DNA of 64,000 nucleotides from Hypomyces perniciosus. Lineage: Eukaryota; Ascomycota; Sordariomycetes; Hypocreales; Hypocreaceae. Shown piece after piece: positions 20,766 through 31,691 of the stretch. The stretch lies in NCBI GenBank assembly GCA_008477525.1, contig SPDT01000006.1, forward strand, positions 3,127,501 to 3,191,500. Reading direction: 5' to 3'. The notes below the pieces were generated by a model. It had not been told where the DNA came from. It searched no databases and worked only from the letters and a program-made list of their open reading frames with translations. The position numbers and the translations under genes were made by a program. Numbering within the stretch: the first letter of the stretch is position 1; each line of letters begins with the position of its first letter.

Positions 20766-22987
20766 GTGAGCATTGACGGAACTTCTTGGCACTGTAATAC
20801 TCTTGGTTGGAATTGCAGAGGTTATGTTCCTACATCATAAGATGACAAGATATAAAAATGCTATGCCGACTGTATTTGGCTGCTAAGGAGAAGGATGGGG
20901 GGGTTTTGTTAGGGCGTGGGGGACTTTCTGTCAATGCATTCTTTCCCCTTACTACCCTAGCTATCTTGAATGAGAAAATGTTATGATTCTTTAGTGACTA
21001 GAACTATTGATATGTTTTATCTCTTAGACTTGGCCAGTGAATCTAGCACGCGCAATGAAGACTCAAGGAAAACTAGTAACTCTATTCCTTTAATTATAAA
21101 GAAAACTGAATGTATTGTATAATAAAAGCTCGTAGTGTTGGTGGATAGTCTAATAAAGTGAAATTTGAGTTAAATGTTTTATGAAAAGGCTACTTCAATA
21201 AAAAGCTTAAAAAGCTTTAATTATATAAACGTAAAAAAATTAGTTGTAAAACGTAAATATATGTAGGTAAATAAGTTAACCTTTAAACATTATAAGTAAA
21301 TCATTGACGGCTTTTTCAGGACAGTCTTATTGCGTTGGGGCATGAAGAGGTGGGTATTAAGCATGTGGTGTGAACCTATACTTCCAGTGGGTTTATTAAG
21401 TTATACACCGTGATTATGAAAGAGTAGGTGCTGTAGGCACAGAAAACCTGAGGGAGTTTAGTACCAAACGGCGACTATCGGATAACTGTTAGAACCTTCT
21501 TGCAGCTAGGTCTTAGGAATATGGAGGGCCGTAGTCTTCTATACTGATAAATAATCCTCGTTGCATATGCGTTGAAAAAGACAATACTAGATAATTACCG
21601 CTCTCATAGTAACAGTTCAGGATATGACCTGCATGAGAGTCCTTCCTTGAGCCAATCCTATGTATCGCTACCTAATTAACTAGTCTCATACGATGTACTC
21701 TATGTAGATATAAATTCGTAGTTTTGATCCCGTTGCTTGCTACAAGACGAGAAGTGAATTGGAAAGGCTCTGTTCAGGACAATATTGGGAAAGAGATGTA
21801 ATTTGGCTTAGATCAAATGGAAAGGCATTTTGGACTATGGCTTGGCGCGGCACCACATAGATCTCTCTCCTTTCTCTTTTTAATCGACAACATCAGATAC
21901 TGTGAACCGCGAAACGCGTTTTGCTAAATGTGAGACAACTCTTTGGAGAATGTATTGGCATAAAAGGAGTAGGGAGATGGTGTCTGCGGCTATGTGTTGC
22001 TTCGCTGTGGTATCGTGTCTAGGTCATGGGTTCGGCCAGGTTTATTCCTCATGTACATTATTGTAGTGTCTTTTGAAAAGTGGCATTCAAGAGTGCGGAA
22101 ACGTTTGAGATGTATGTGAAACAAAAGCATGATCCTCCGCTGTAGATGAGCTACGAAGTCGTGCTCCAGAACCTCCTGGGCTCTCATTACGCAGACCAGA
22201 AGGTGCTGGGTTTATTGTCTCGGAACGAATGTGGGCTACGGTCTGACACAACTTGGCTCTCTCTGTATTTCCAAGACTGACAAAGAGATCGTTGACGAAG
22301 CCATTGAGTAGATGAGCCAACCTGACCATGACCGATGACCTTCTTGGTCCCTCTTGAGGAGGAGAATCGTCGCCGCTATTCTACAATGGCCTAGTAAGTG
22401 TGGTAGACATATATGTCTTGAGAATAAGGATCGTTCGTTATCGTTTTTGAGTGATTGCCTCTAACCATCAAAACTGAAAATGTGGCTAATGTCTTCTCTG
22501 CCCTCGGGTTGGGATCCGGTATGCACGTCGCACTTTTGAGTTGGGTGGATCCAGCTCAGAGTCAACCAATGCGCATCATTGATGAATCCTAGTTTGGTAG
22601 ATTGGAAGATGTCAAATCCCTCGTGGAAGCACTCTTGGACCTTTTTTTTTATTCGTCTTTGCTGTGTCTTCGACTCGTTGCTTCATATATGCCATCATCA
22701 TGCGAGCATGTTTTGCAGAGCATAAAGCGTCAGTCAGGACCCCTCCGTTGACAATGGCGGATCGCTGATTGGCCCTGTCCTGTGGCGCAAAAATGATATC
22801 CCGATCCCACCACGGGCCAGCAAGCTTCCACTTCCCCGTTTCTTTGGCGTCCAGCTTTCCGGGTGACGGCCACATACTCGAAGGCGAATTTACATCCGTC
22901 CACAAGCCATTGATCTTGAGCAAGAGGCTCTCCTGGGGGATCTCCTTGGCCTCCCTATTCTTCTGGACCCCTCTCCGCTCCTCCGCA
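20766..22987. other. Right part of the accessory island and 49-kDa subunit promoter
   Basis: No gene supported. 21050-21300 is extremely AT-rich. Composition becomes ordinary again from about 22500. The frame upstream of the complex I gene is open from 22769 but is promoter/leader rather than protein. Confidence 0.5.
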
Positions 22988-24517
22988 ATGGCTTCCTCCC
23001 TTCATAGACTCGTTGGCCAGGGTGCCAGGCGGCTGTGTCTGCGACCAGCAACGACCTCCTTCGCCGCTCGACCTTTTTCGACGACCGCTCTCCGAAGATA
23101 CGCGACGCCTGAGCCCGCGGGCACGAGGCTTATACCCGTCGATGACGATTTCAACCTTGCCGGTGACCCTTATGGCGCCCCCACCAAGGTCTCTGCCGTC
23201 AGCAAAAAGCCGCGCGAGAACTCGGTTGAGGACCGCAAAGTCAGACATTATACCGTCAACTTCGGACCCCAGCACCCTGCCGCCCACGGTGTGTTGCGAC
23301 TGATTCTTGAGCTCAATGGTGAAGAAATTATTCGAGCCGACCCCCACGTCGGCCTGCTGCACCGAGGCACCGAGAAGTTGATCGAGTACAAGACATATCT
23401 CCAGGCCCTGCCGTATTTCGACCGATTGGACTACGTTTCGATGATGACCAATGAACAATGCTTTGCGCTTGCTGTCGAGAAGCTTCTGAACATTGAAATC
23501 CCCGAGCGTGCTCAGTACATTCGAACGCTGTTCGGCGAAATCACCCGTGTCCTGAACCACCTGATGTCTGTTCTTTCACACGCCATGGACGTTGGTGCCC
23601 TGACGCCTTTCTTGTGGGGTTTCGAGGAGCGAGAGAAGCTCATGGTACGTCCGTGTCTTTGAAGAAGCAGCGCCGTGAGCCAATCACTGATGAAGTGGAC
23701 AGGAGTTTTATGAGCGTGTCTCTGGTGCCCGTCTTCACGCCGCTTACGTTCGTCCCGGAGGTGTTCACCAAGATATTCCTGTTGGTCTGCTCGACGACAT
23801 CTACCAATGGGCTACCCAGTTTGGAGACCGTATCGACGAAACGGAGGAAATGCTTACTGACAACCGTATCTGGGTTGAACGATTGAGGGGCGTGGGTGTT
23901 GTCTCTGCGGCTGATGCTCTGAACCTTTCCTTCACCGGCGTCATGCTCCGCGGCTCTGGAGTTCCCTGGGATATTCGAAAGAGCCAGCCCTACGATGCAT
24001 ACGACAAGGTCGAGTTCGACGTCCCTGTCGGCACCAACGGCGACTGTTACGACCGATATCTGTGCCGAATGGAGGAGTTCCGACAGTCCCTGCGCATTAT
24101 CCACCAATGCTTAAACCAGATGCCCGCCGGTCCCGTCCGTGTTGAGGACTACAAGATCTCGCCGCCCCCTCGAACTGCCATGAAGGAGAACATGGAGGCT
24201 CTGATCCACCACTTCCTCCTCTACACCAAGGGCTATGCCGTCCCCCCTGGAGAGACTTACTCAGTCATTGAGGCTCCCAAGGGAGAGATGGGCGTGTATG
24301 TTGTCAGCGACGGTAGCGAGCGTCCCTACAGATGCCACATCCGTGCCCCTGGTTTTGCCCACTTGGGTGGTTTCGACCACATTTCCAGAGGTCACATGTT
24401 GGCAGACGCGGTGGCGGTAATTGGTACTATGGATCTTGTGTTCGGTAAGTGCTGCCAGATGTCAAGCGTAAATGAACCATCACTAACTTTGTGTGCGCAG
24501 GTGAGGTTGACAGGTAA
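22988..24517 (+). CDS. nuo-49: NADH:ubiquinone oxidoreductase 49-kDa subunit (complex I)
   Basis: Core subunit of the peripheral arm of mitochondrial complex I (NDUFS2/NuoD), part of the quinone-binding pocket. 471 aa, three exons: 22988-23644, 23703-24444 and 24501-24517. The last exon encodes only the conserved end GEVDR. An Arg/Ser-rich mitochondrial presequence ([20 protein letters not shown]) precedes the hydrogenase-like core. Family landmarks: [48 protein letters not shown] and [15 protein letters not shown] chose the ATG at 22988 because it gives a normal targeting sequence; 73 codons further upstream are open but not protein-like. Tail to tail with COQ6. Confidence 0.96.
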
Positions 24518-24762
24518 AGGCTAGAAGGGGCAGGCAATGTAGAAACGTTTTCTTTGTTTGTAGTCATAGCTGATTGGGAGAACAACGTAAATACTCTCTC
24601 AAAATTCGTTATGTTCAACTCAGACCATTCCCTGAACCTGTTATGAATGCAGAGCACATGAGGGAATGATGGTAGCATGGAATCGGCATTGGTCTGACCG
24701 TGGAGCGGATGTTGACAGCAATTGTTAAGACTAATCTACACTCACTGTGGTTACACAGCGCC

Positions 24763-26293
24763 TCAAAAAACCTTGGCGCCACTGCCGGATGCCTGCTCCA
24801 TGAAAAACGTCTTCAACGGGCCAAAGGCGTTGATGGCGTTGAGTCCAAATGATCGCAAGGGAACCAAAGGACCGCTTTCTATGGAGTAGATTTTGTGAAG
24901 CTTGTCGCAAACCCCCATCAAGATATGGTTGGCGGCATATCTCTCGCTGTTGTACGACTCAAGTGACATCTGGGTCCCCAGGTCTTGGCCATGGGTCACG
25001 GCGTAATCGATGGCCTTGACCAGGCTTTGGACATCGCCCTGTCCTTGGTTCAGGCCCTGGCCAGCAAGGGGATGCACAGTGTGGGCTGCATCGCCGACGA
25101 GAGCAACGCGCTCGCCGATGTAAGCGTCAGCGTGACGGAGCTTCAGGGGGAACGATGCGACGGTGCCTTCTTGCACGCCAACGACAGTTTGGGGGATAAG
25201 CTCGGGGTTGAATGGCGTGTGCTGTGTCCTCCATGCTAGCTCCTCGTCTTGTCCCGTAGCTTGTGTGTGCATGTAGGCGATGTCGACGGGACTGAGTCGG
25301 AATGCGGCGTTGACCGTTGCGATGAAGTCCTTCGGGGACAGCTTCTTTAAGATGGAGGCGTTTGTGGGTGTTGTTGACCAGACGAGTGTGGCATATTTCC
25401 CTGGCATGGGAAGCATCGCGACAGGGCCAGTCGGGAGAAAGCGCTGATATGCGATCTTGTTGTACTCGCCCCCCCAGCCATCACCCTCAAGCTCCAGAGT
25501 AGCCACGACTCCGTGTCTGTCATAGTCCCATCCTCGGCTCTCAATTCCTGCGAATGATCGCACAGGACTGTTGGCGCCATCGGCTCCGACGAGAAGTCGT
25601 GCTGCAAGGGACTTGCCGCTCAACAGGTGGACAATTGGCCACTCCCTAAGATCCATGTCCTCGGTCTCTTCTCCGAAACTAATCTTCTCCACCTTCGAAT
25701 TATCGAAGAAGTCCACGCCTCCGAGTTCATTGAGCCTTTTCAGGAGCCCCGACGTCAGGTTCAGGTTCTCGGTCATGTATGCGATTGTCCTTCCAGGACC
25801 TGAGCCAGGCTGCCAGTCAAACTCGATGCGAGCGTCCGTCACACCATCCCAGACCTGCATCTCATGGTACTCCTGAATGCGCTCCCGCTTCATATGCGTC
25901 CATGCTCCTATTGTGTTGAGGAATTGGGCCGATGTTGGCGTGAGGGAACTGCATCGGTTGGAGAATTGGGTTGGCGCGAGGGAAAAGGCAGCGAGCTTGG
26001 AGAGATCTTGAGCTTCGACAAGGGCGACGCGCAGCCGGGATGTGGTGGGATTAGCACCTGAGAGATGTTAGAAAGCTAGTTTTTTACATATATTCAGAGA
26101 CACGAAGGACCTTACGTAGAGCAGTCAGAAGGCTCAATCCGGCTGGGCCACCTCCAATACATACTACATCGTAAATATCCTGGGACGTGGAAGTGGTGGT
26201 GGCGTAAGATCGTCGTGAGGGACTTCGAAACTGGCGGGAGCAGCTCCGACAGATAAAGCGAGGGCTAGATAGCAGAGCTCGATTTGCTGCCAT
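24763..26293 (-). CDS. COQ6: COQ6, ubiquinone biosynthesis flavin monooxygenase
   Basis: Mitochondrial FAD-dependent hydroxylase acting on the coenzyme Q ring (C5 position in yeast). 490 aa, two exons: 26293-26116 and 26057-24763; the intron has donor GTAAGG and acceptor CTCTCAG. The N-terminus is a Arg/Ser-rich mitochondrial presequence. FAD-binding motifs are all visible: VVCIGGGPAGLSLL (GxGxxG at 47-52), LLVGADGANSPVRS, and VALVGDAAHTVHPLAGQGLN. The ATG at 26293 gives the presequence; the frame extends 21 codons upstream without support. It shares a short 245-bp convergent spacer with the complex I quinone-site subunit and a divergent promoter with the Src1/Heh gene. Confidence 0.95.
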
Positions 26294-26870
26294 TTTAATT
26301 CCTTTGCAATAGAGGTTCGACCTCAATGGCACAACCACGCTCTTTGATAGCTTCATTTGCCGAAGACCATGACGATCTAGATCGCATATCGGAAGTTAAG
26401 ATGTGGCGTCCCGTGGCGTATATGTGTGTGGCTGTGCAGACGGACACCACTTCGTGTCATTTTCAAGAGGTGGGACGTTCTTTTTTTTCTCCCTGTTGCC
26501 ACAGACAACGGCGCTATGTACTCGGTACCACTTGCGTCAGTGAACATTCCATGACATTCACCACTTCTCGACACCGACAATAATTTTTCTCAGTCAATCC
26601 TTTGAACGATTTTGGTCGCCTTGATCCATCGCCTTATTCAAAGGTGTCGCCGCACATTTCTAGCCCAGGGGGTGTTGGTATCTGAAACCTGCGCTCAGTC
26701 CTTGCATTATTTGTCTCTGTTTGAGGTCACAGCTGCGTATTATTAGTAGCTAGCTGTCAACTTCAGTTCGAGACAACCAGTGGTGGGATCTCCCACCACG
26801 TATCGCATTCTCTTTCAGAGCAGAAGCAGAAATCCATCTCGAGGGTTGAATAGCGCAATATATAGATAAC
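26294..26870. promoter_or_regulatory. Divergent promoter, COQ6 / Src1-Heh
   Basis: 577 bp between two divergent starts. No coding frame. TTTTTTTCTCCC tract at about 26480-26490 and an AACAT leader before 26871. Confidence 0.5.
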
Positions 26871-29082
26871 ATGGCGGACGCCGATGATTATCTACAGGAT
26901 GGGTTTGACCCGCGCGCCGTCACCGTCCCGCGACTGCGCTCTATCCTCGTCACGCACAACATCGAATATCCGGGTACAGCGAAGAAGCCACAGCTTGTAG
27001 AGTTGGTCAACGAATATGTCATGCCTCAAGTCCCGAAGCTCCGAGCTCAGCGAGCTCGGGCGAAGCGCTCAAGTCTGGGTATCGTCAACGCGGGGAGTGT
27101 AGAAGATAACGGCAACTGGGCCGACTACGACCTGGAGCCGTCCTCAGCCAGATCGCGACGATCGACGTCCCCCAGAAAGAGCTCAACAAGGATCAAAGCC
27201 GAAGAGGATGATACGGCGCGAACGCCTTTCAGGAGCACCCAGAAGCGCAGCTCGCGATCCGTGAGCCGCCAGCTATCCCGTTTTGAAACCGATGATGTCC
27301 CCAAGTACGAGCCTCCCAAATCCGTTCATCGGGGCCGAGCAAGCGTCACACCTCAAATCAAAGCGGAATCGGAATCGGAGTCGGAGTCGGAGGAAGAAGA
27401 AGAGGAAGAGGAAGAGCCTCCCGCAGCTTATGTGGAAGAAGAGAGTGTCTTCACTGATGATAATCCGTTCCAGAGCGGTAGCTCCCCAACCCACTTGAAG
27501 ACTCCAAGTCGAAGACGTACGCTGGGAGAAGACAACCATCGCAGTGAAAAGTCGGCACGACGCCGGACTGATGAACACATTGATCAGTCGCACACCGTCA
27601 GATCACATGGGTTGTCTGTGTCGAAGACCCGACATAGGACGCCGGAGTTTTCGCTGGACCCTGGCGAGGAGTTTACTCCTGATGCGCAACTCGAACTTGA
27701 GGAAGCAGCTAGGAGGGGGGAGGCTACCATCGTGCCACGGAAACCCCCCAGGCCTGCTCGCAAGACAAACCTCAAGACGCCGTTTTTTGTTCTCTTTATA
27801 TCCTTACTCGGAGTTTACTTGGCATGGTACCGACAAGAGAAGGTCGCTGCTGGCTACTGCGGACTTGGCCGGCCGGCAACTCAGATAATACCTCCCGAGG
27901 TTCCAGTTCCTGGCTTTTTGGTGCCCTTCTTGGAGCCTCAGTGCGAACCCTGCCCCCCGCAAGCCTATTGCTACGAGGGCTTCAGGGCCCGATGTCGCAA
28001 TGATTTCATCCTCAAGCCGCATCCTCTGTCTTTCAGTGGTTTCATCCCGCTTCCACCAACCTGTGAGCCGGACAGCGAGAAGGCAAGGCGAGTCCAAGCT
28101 GTCGCCGATAAAACCATTGAGGAATTGAGAGAGCGACGTGCCAAATATGAGTGTGGGGGGCTGGTTAATGAAGCCGGCCAGAAAGTGGGCTCCCCAGCGA
28201 TTGTGGAGGAGGAACTCAAGCAAACTGTGAGCAAGAAGCGCAACAAGAGGCTGAATAGTGAAGAGTTTGAGGAACTATGGGCAGCCGCTATTGGCGATGT
28301 CACTACAAGGGATGAGGTAGTGGTGGAAATTGCGACAACGTAAGTAAATGGTTTTCTTTCTTTATCTAGCGCAGCTTGACTACTACTGTTGCTGCTGTGC
28401 TGCTGCTCTATTCCCTCCATGATCCACATTCTTTTCTGACACAACAACTAATCAGATCCGCTCCTCACCCAACAGAACGTCCAATTCCTCCAGTCTTCCA
28501 GACCGAAAGCTATCGTCCACTAGTCTCGCTCGCCTTCCAATCACCTGTGCGTTCAAACGCTCAATCCGACTCGGCTTGGCAAGATATCGACTCCCAATTG
28601 GACTTTTGATGTCACTCGTCCTAGCGGTTTTCTACTTGCGGGCTCGATATCGCCAACACTTGGCAACCTCGGCGCAGGTTCCGGCTCTGGTCGATCTGGT
28701 CCTGGAAAGACTGGCGAACCAGAAAGAGCTGGGCGAGGAAGAACTTGACGACCCGTGGCTGTTTTTGCCCAACTTGAGAGACGATGTGCTCCGGTCTGTT
28801 CACTCACTGTCTCAGCGAGAGAAAATCTGGCAGCGGGTGAAGGCTGTTGTTGAGCAAAACAGCAACGTTCGCACCGGCCAAAGGGAGGGCCGGAGTGGGG
28901 AAGTTGGCCGTGCTTGGGAGTGGATCGGCCCGGTGAAAGGTGAAGGCGTCCGAAGACGGCGCAGCGGCAGAGCGTCGTGGGTTCCAGAGGGGACGACCGA
29001 GTCCCCTGACCCAAAGGAGACTACCCCGAGGGCAGAGGTAGCGGGGAGCAAGAAGTGGGATGAGGCGAGGCCGATCTACTAG
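26871..29082 (+). CDS. SRC1: Src1/Heh-type inner nuclear membrane protein
   Basis: LEM-related inner nuclear membrane protein that tethers chromatin and nuclear pore components. 691 aa, two exons: 26871-28339 and 28476-29082. HeH/LEM-like DNA-binding domain at residues about 10-50 (LRSILVTHNIEYPGTAKKPQ). A long Ser/Arg-rich nucleoplasmic region with an acidic Glu-Ser tract (27364-27420) follows. Then a first membrane segment (about 302-320, TPFFVLFISLLGVYLAW), a Cys-rich lumenal part, a second membrane segment (about 530-548) and the MAN1/Src1 C-terminal domain (DDPWLFLPNLRDDVLRSVHS; GRAWEWIGPV). The acceptor at 28475 was chosen because it alone keeps phase and yields the conserved SSTSLARLPI stretch; the nearer CAG at 28455 gives a short truncated end. 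Confidence 0.92.
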
Positions 29083-30360
29083 TCGAGGATAATGGAGTTT
29101 CGGTCGGGTGAGCTTGTCCAATCATATTTCTGATTGACATGTCTATACCGTTTTTTTGTGTATCCTTTAATGTAGACATGATTATTGGTTGGATTAAGTC
29201 TGAAATAAGCACTTGGAATATTTATCATGTTCTGTAACCTTTGGCTGATCATTACATACTAGAGTCAATGACTCTTGTCAGATAGGGTGGATTTGGATGT
29301 TTCCGCTCTTGCTCTCTACAAGTCTTTATCTCGAGGCAGTATAGTCAGTAGCCATCACACAACGTACGCGAGGTTACAGGCTGGCGCAAATGGCTTGAGG
29401 AAAGGAACTCTGCGGAGTGGCATCAGTGCTTTTACAACAGCCTAGAGACTTTTCGGTGGACCAAGTCTGCAAGATGGAGTTTGTCAGACAGCGAAGTACG
29501 AAGTATAGATGGTAGCTTGACCTGGCTTTCTTTAGATGAACTATTGAAAAGGAACATTAGGTAGCTCAGATTAGTCCAAGGAAGCATACAAGTTTCCTTG
29601 TCAGCGGTTAGTTGTGCATTGAGTGGAAGAGGCAGGCATGGTGTATTGTCTTTGGTTCCCTTGAAGAGGCCCCAAGTTATTTACTTATTCTTGTAGGTGT
29701 GCTGCGAACACCAACGTGAGGCGGTATATTTAGCTTTAGTAATACATGCCTGTCTTAAGACTTGGGTAACTATATAAGATGGTTGTCCATTTGACTCGAT
29801 TCTTCATCTCCTGCAGCTTCTTCTGCCTTGGTACCTATAGTGCCCCCCGCTGCCGAATTTCAGTTCCTTTCTTACTTGCCTCTAAAACATAGCCATGAAG
29901 CTCAGCACTACCACTCTTATTTTTGCATTGAGCCTAAATCTCAACAACCTACGAAGAACAGCGTGGCCTACTGGGTGACGTACGGAGCGACGTACGGAGT
30001 ACTGAGCGACGAGTTGGTTGACGGCGTGTAACATTGTAAAACAACAATCGCGTTTTATATGAGTTGACTTTGGTATTGGAACTTGTCGATGACTTCATTA
30101 GATGCTTGGTACCCAAATACTATCATCATGCACAACAAACGTTAATGTCCAGCGTATACTTCGTATTCAAGAGAAGACATATATTACATCCGTCATAGCT
30201 AAGGTAGAATGCACGCAAATTCTCAGTCAGACCATCGTCATGATGAAATCGACTACTGGTTCGATTGATTTTGGCTAATGCACAGGTGCTTGTTGTATGC
30301 ACAAAGGGGGGCGACAAAGGAAATTGCGGGGACCTTAATCTAGACTCTAGCAGTTGTCAT
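29083..30360. other. Intergenic region with a minigene-like ORF and 9-mer motif
   Basis: No conventional gene. A 27-codon ORF at 29894-29977 starts MKLSTTTLIFALSLNLNN, resembling a signal peptide, and ends beside a duplicated ACGTACGGAG motif (29978-30002). An ATATAAG box lies at about 29772-29778. The rest shows nothing recognisable. Confidence 0.45.
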
Positions 30361-31282
30361 CTATTGCTTAGAAGAGACGATTCCTGTGGACTTGATTAGC
30401 GGCGGGACACAAGAATGGTCAAGAAAGACTGCTCTCCACGTACTCTCAACATCGGCCACGCTCTGTTGCAGGATCTGCTGCAGAACCTTGGGGTTCTCCA
30501 GCTCCTTCTGGACCTTGGCGATGACGGACTGGGCCAACTCCTTCTGCTGTCGCTGCTTGACCTGACCCTCGTAGCGCACCCAAGAGTCGAGGACGGTCTT
30601 GGCCTCGGCGGCCAGAGCAGTCTGCTGCTCGAGCTCGAAAGCCTGAGCCTCAAGCTTGGCAGTCTCCTACACGGGGTATCAGAATCCGTTTCACCATCTT
30701 ATCTCAACGGGATGTCAGATCCTACCTTGGACACTTCAAAAAGAGCCTTGGTGATGTCGACGACGCCGCTCATCTGCTTGACGCCCTCAATGCGGGTCTG
30801 GACAGCCTCGGTGTGGTCGGCCCTGGCGCTGTTGAGGATGTTCTTGATCTTCTCATTCTGAGCCTCAGCCCACTCCTTGTAAGCCGGGCCACCGTACTTG
30901 AGGAGACCTCCCCACACGGCCAACAAGCAGACGGCGACAACGGTCTCCTCGTTCATGACGTAGTACTCATTGCTGATGGCGTAGATGCTGAGACCGGCGG
31001 CACTGCTGAGGAAGGCAGTCTTGCTGATGAGGTTGCTACCGGGGAGAGCGTCGATGATGCTCTGGGCCTTCTTCTTAGGCTCCTCGGCGGGGACATTGCT
31101 GGAGTATCGCACAGCGGCGGCGGAGATCGCAGGGACGGCTCGGCGGGTGAGGGCAGGTCGGAGGAGGGGTGCGCCTGTTGTTGCGAGGGCAGGGTCAGCG
31201 TACTGCGCCAATTGGCCTTGGACCAGCGTCTACATGAGAGCGACAACATACCGACAGCGCTTCGCACCAAGCGGGACGCCAT
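30361..31282 (-). CDS. ATP4: Mitochondrial ATP synthase subunit 4 (subunit b)
   Basis: Peripheral-stalk subunit of F1Fo ATP synthase, inner mitochondrial membrane. 241 aa, four exons on the minus strand: 31282-31252, 31174-30726, 30666-30444 and 30383-30361. The presequence (MASRLVRSAVGAPLLRPALT) is formed only by joining exon 1 to the acceptor after CAACAACAG. Two membrane segments follow (AFLSSAAGLSIYAIS; ETVVAVCLLAVWGGLLKYG), then the long polar helix ending SVADVERIVSSKQ. The last intron is 60 nt, in frame and without stops, so an ORF reading misses it; splicing restores the conserved C-terminus and leaves a GCTAAT branch site. Divergent from NOC4. Confidence 0.93.
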
Positions 31283-31691
31283 TGTGTGATGGGTTCTGAT
31301 GGGGTATCGCGGCCTTGTCGTTGATCGGAAGCTGGATTTGAGGTTTGAGGTTTTATCGCGCTAGCTCGGTAACACGTTTTGATCACGTGAGGCTGTAATT
31401 GCCCACGAAGGACGAAGGGGAGGTGGTTTCTTCTTAGCCGGTTTTCTCCCGACAGAATCTTGGCGGTCGGCACCTGCATTGATTGGTTAGATTTTCAAGG
31501 CTCATTGAAATCTTCAAGATTTCTTTTCATGATTCTTTCAATTTCCTATATCACGAACCAGGACATAGTTGACGGAGTAATTTTGTCGAGGAGGCAAAGT
31601 TTCTAGGGGGGAAACAGGCTTCTTTCACTTTCTTCAGCCAATTCCAATCTTTAATTGCATCATCGACACCTCGGGTTCATCAAAATTCATC
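31283..31691. promoter_or_regulatory. Divergent promoter, ATP4 / NOC4
   Basis: 409 bp shared 5' region of two divergent housekeeping genes. It contains a perfect TCACGTGA palindrome at 31383-31390, the CACGTG core bound by bHLH factors (Cbf1-type in yeasts). Binding here is inference. Confidence 0.5.

Noticed and set aside
22769..22987. N-terminal extension of the 49-kDa subunit frame
   Set aside because: The extension is not conserved-looking and would bury the mitochondrial presequence that begins at 22988.
28454..28609. Alternative end of the Src1/Heh gene via the CAG at 28453-28455
   Set aside because: It gives a short tail ending at 28609 and loses the second membrane segment and MAN1-type domain, which are in the other frame.
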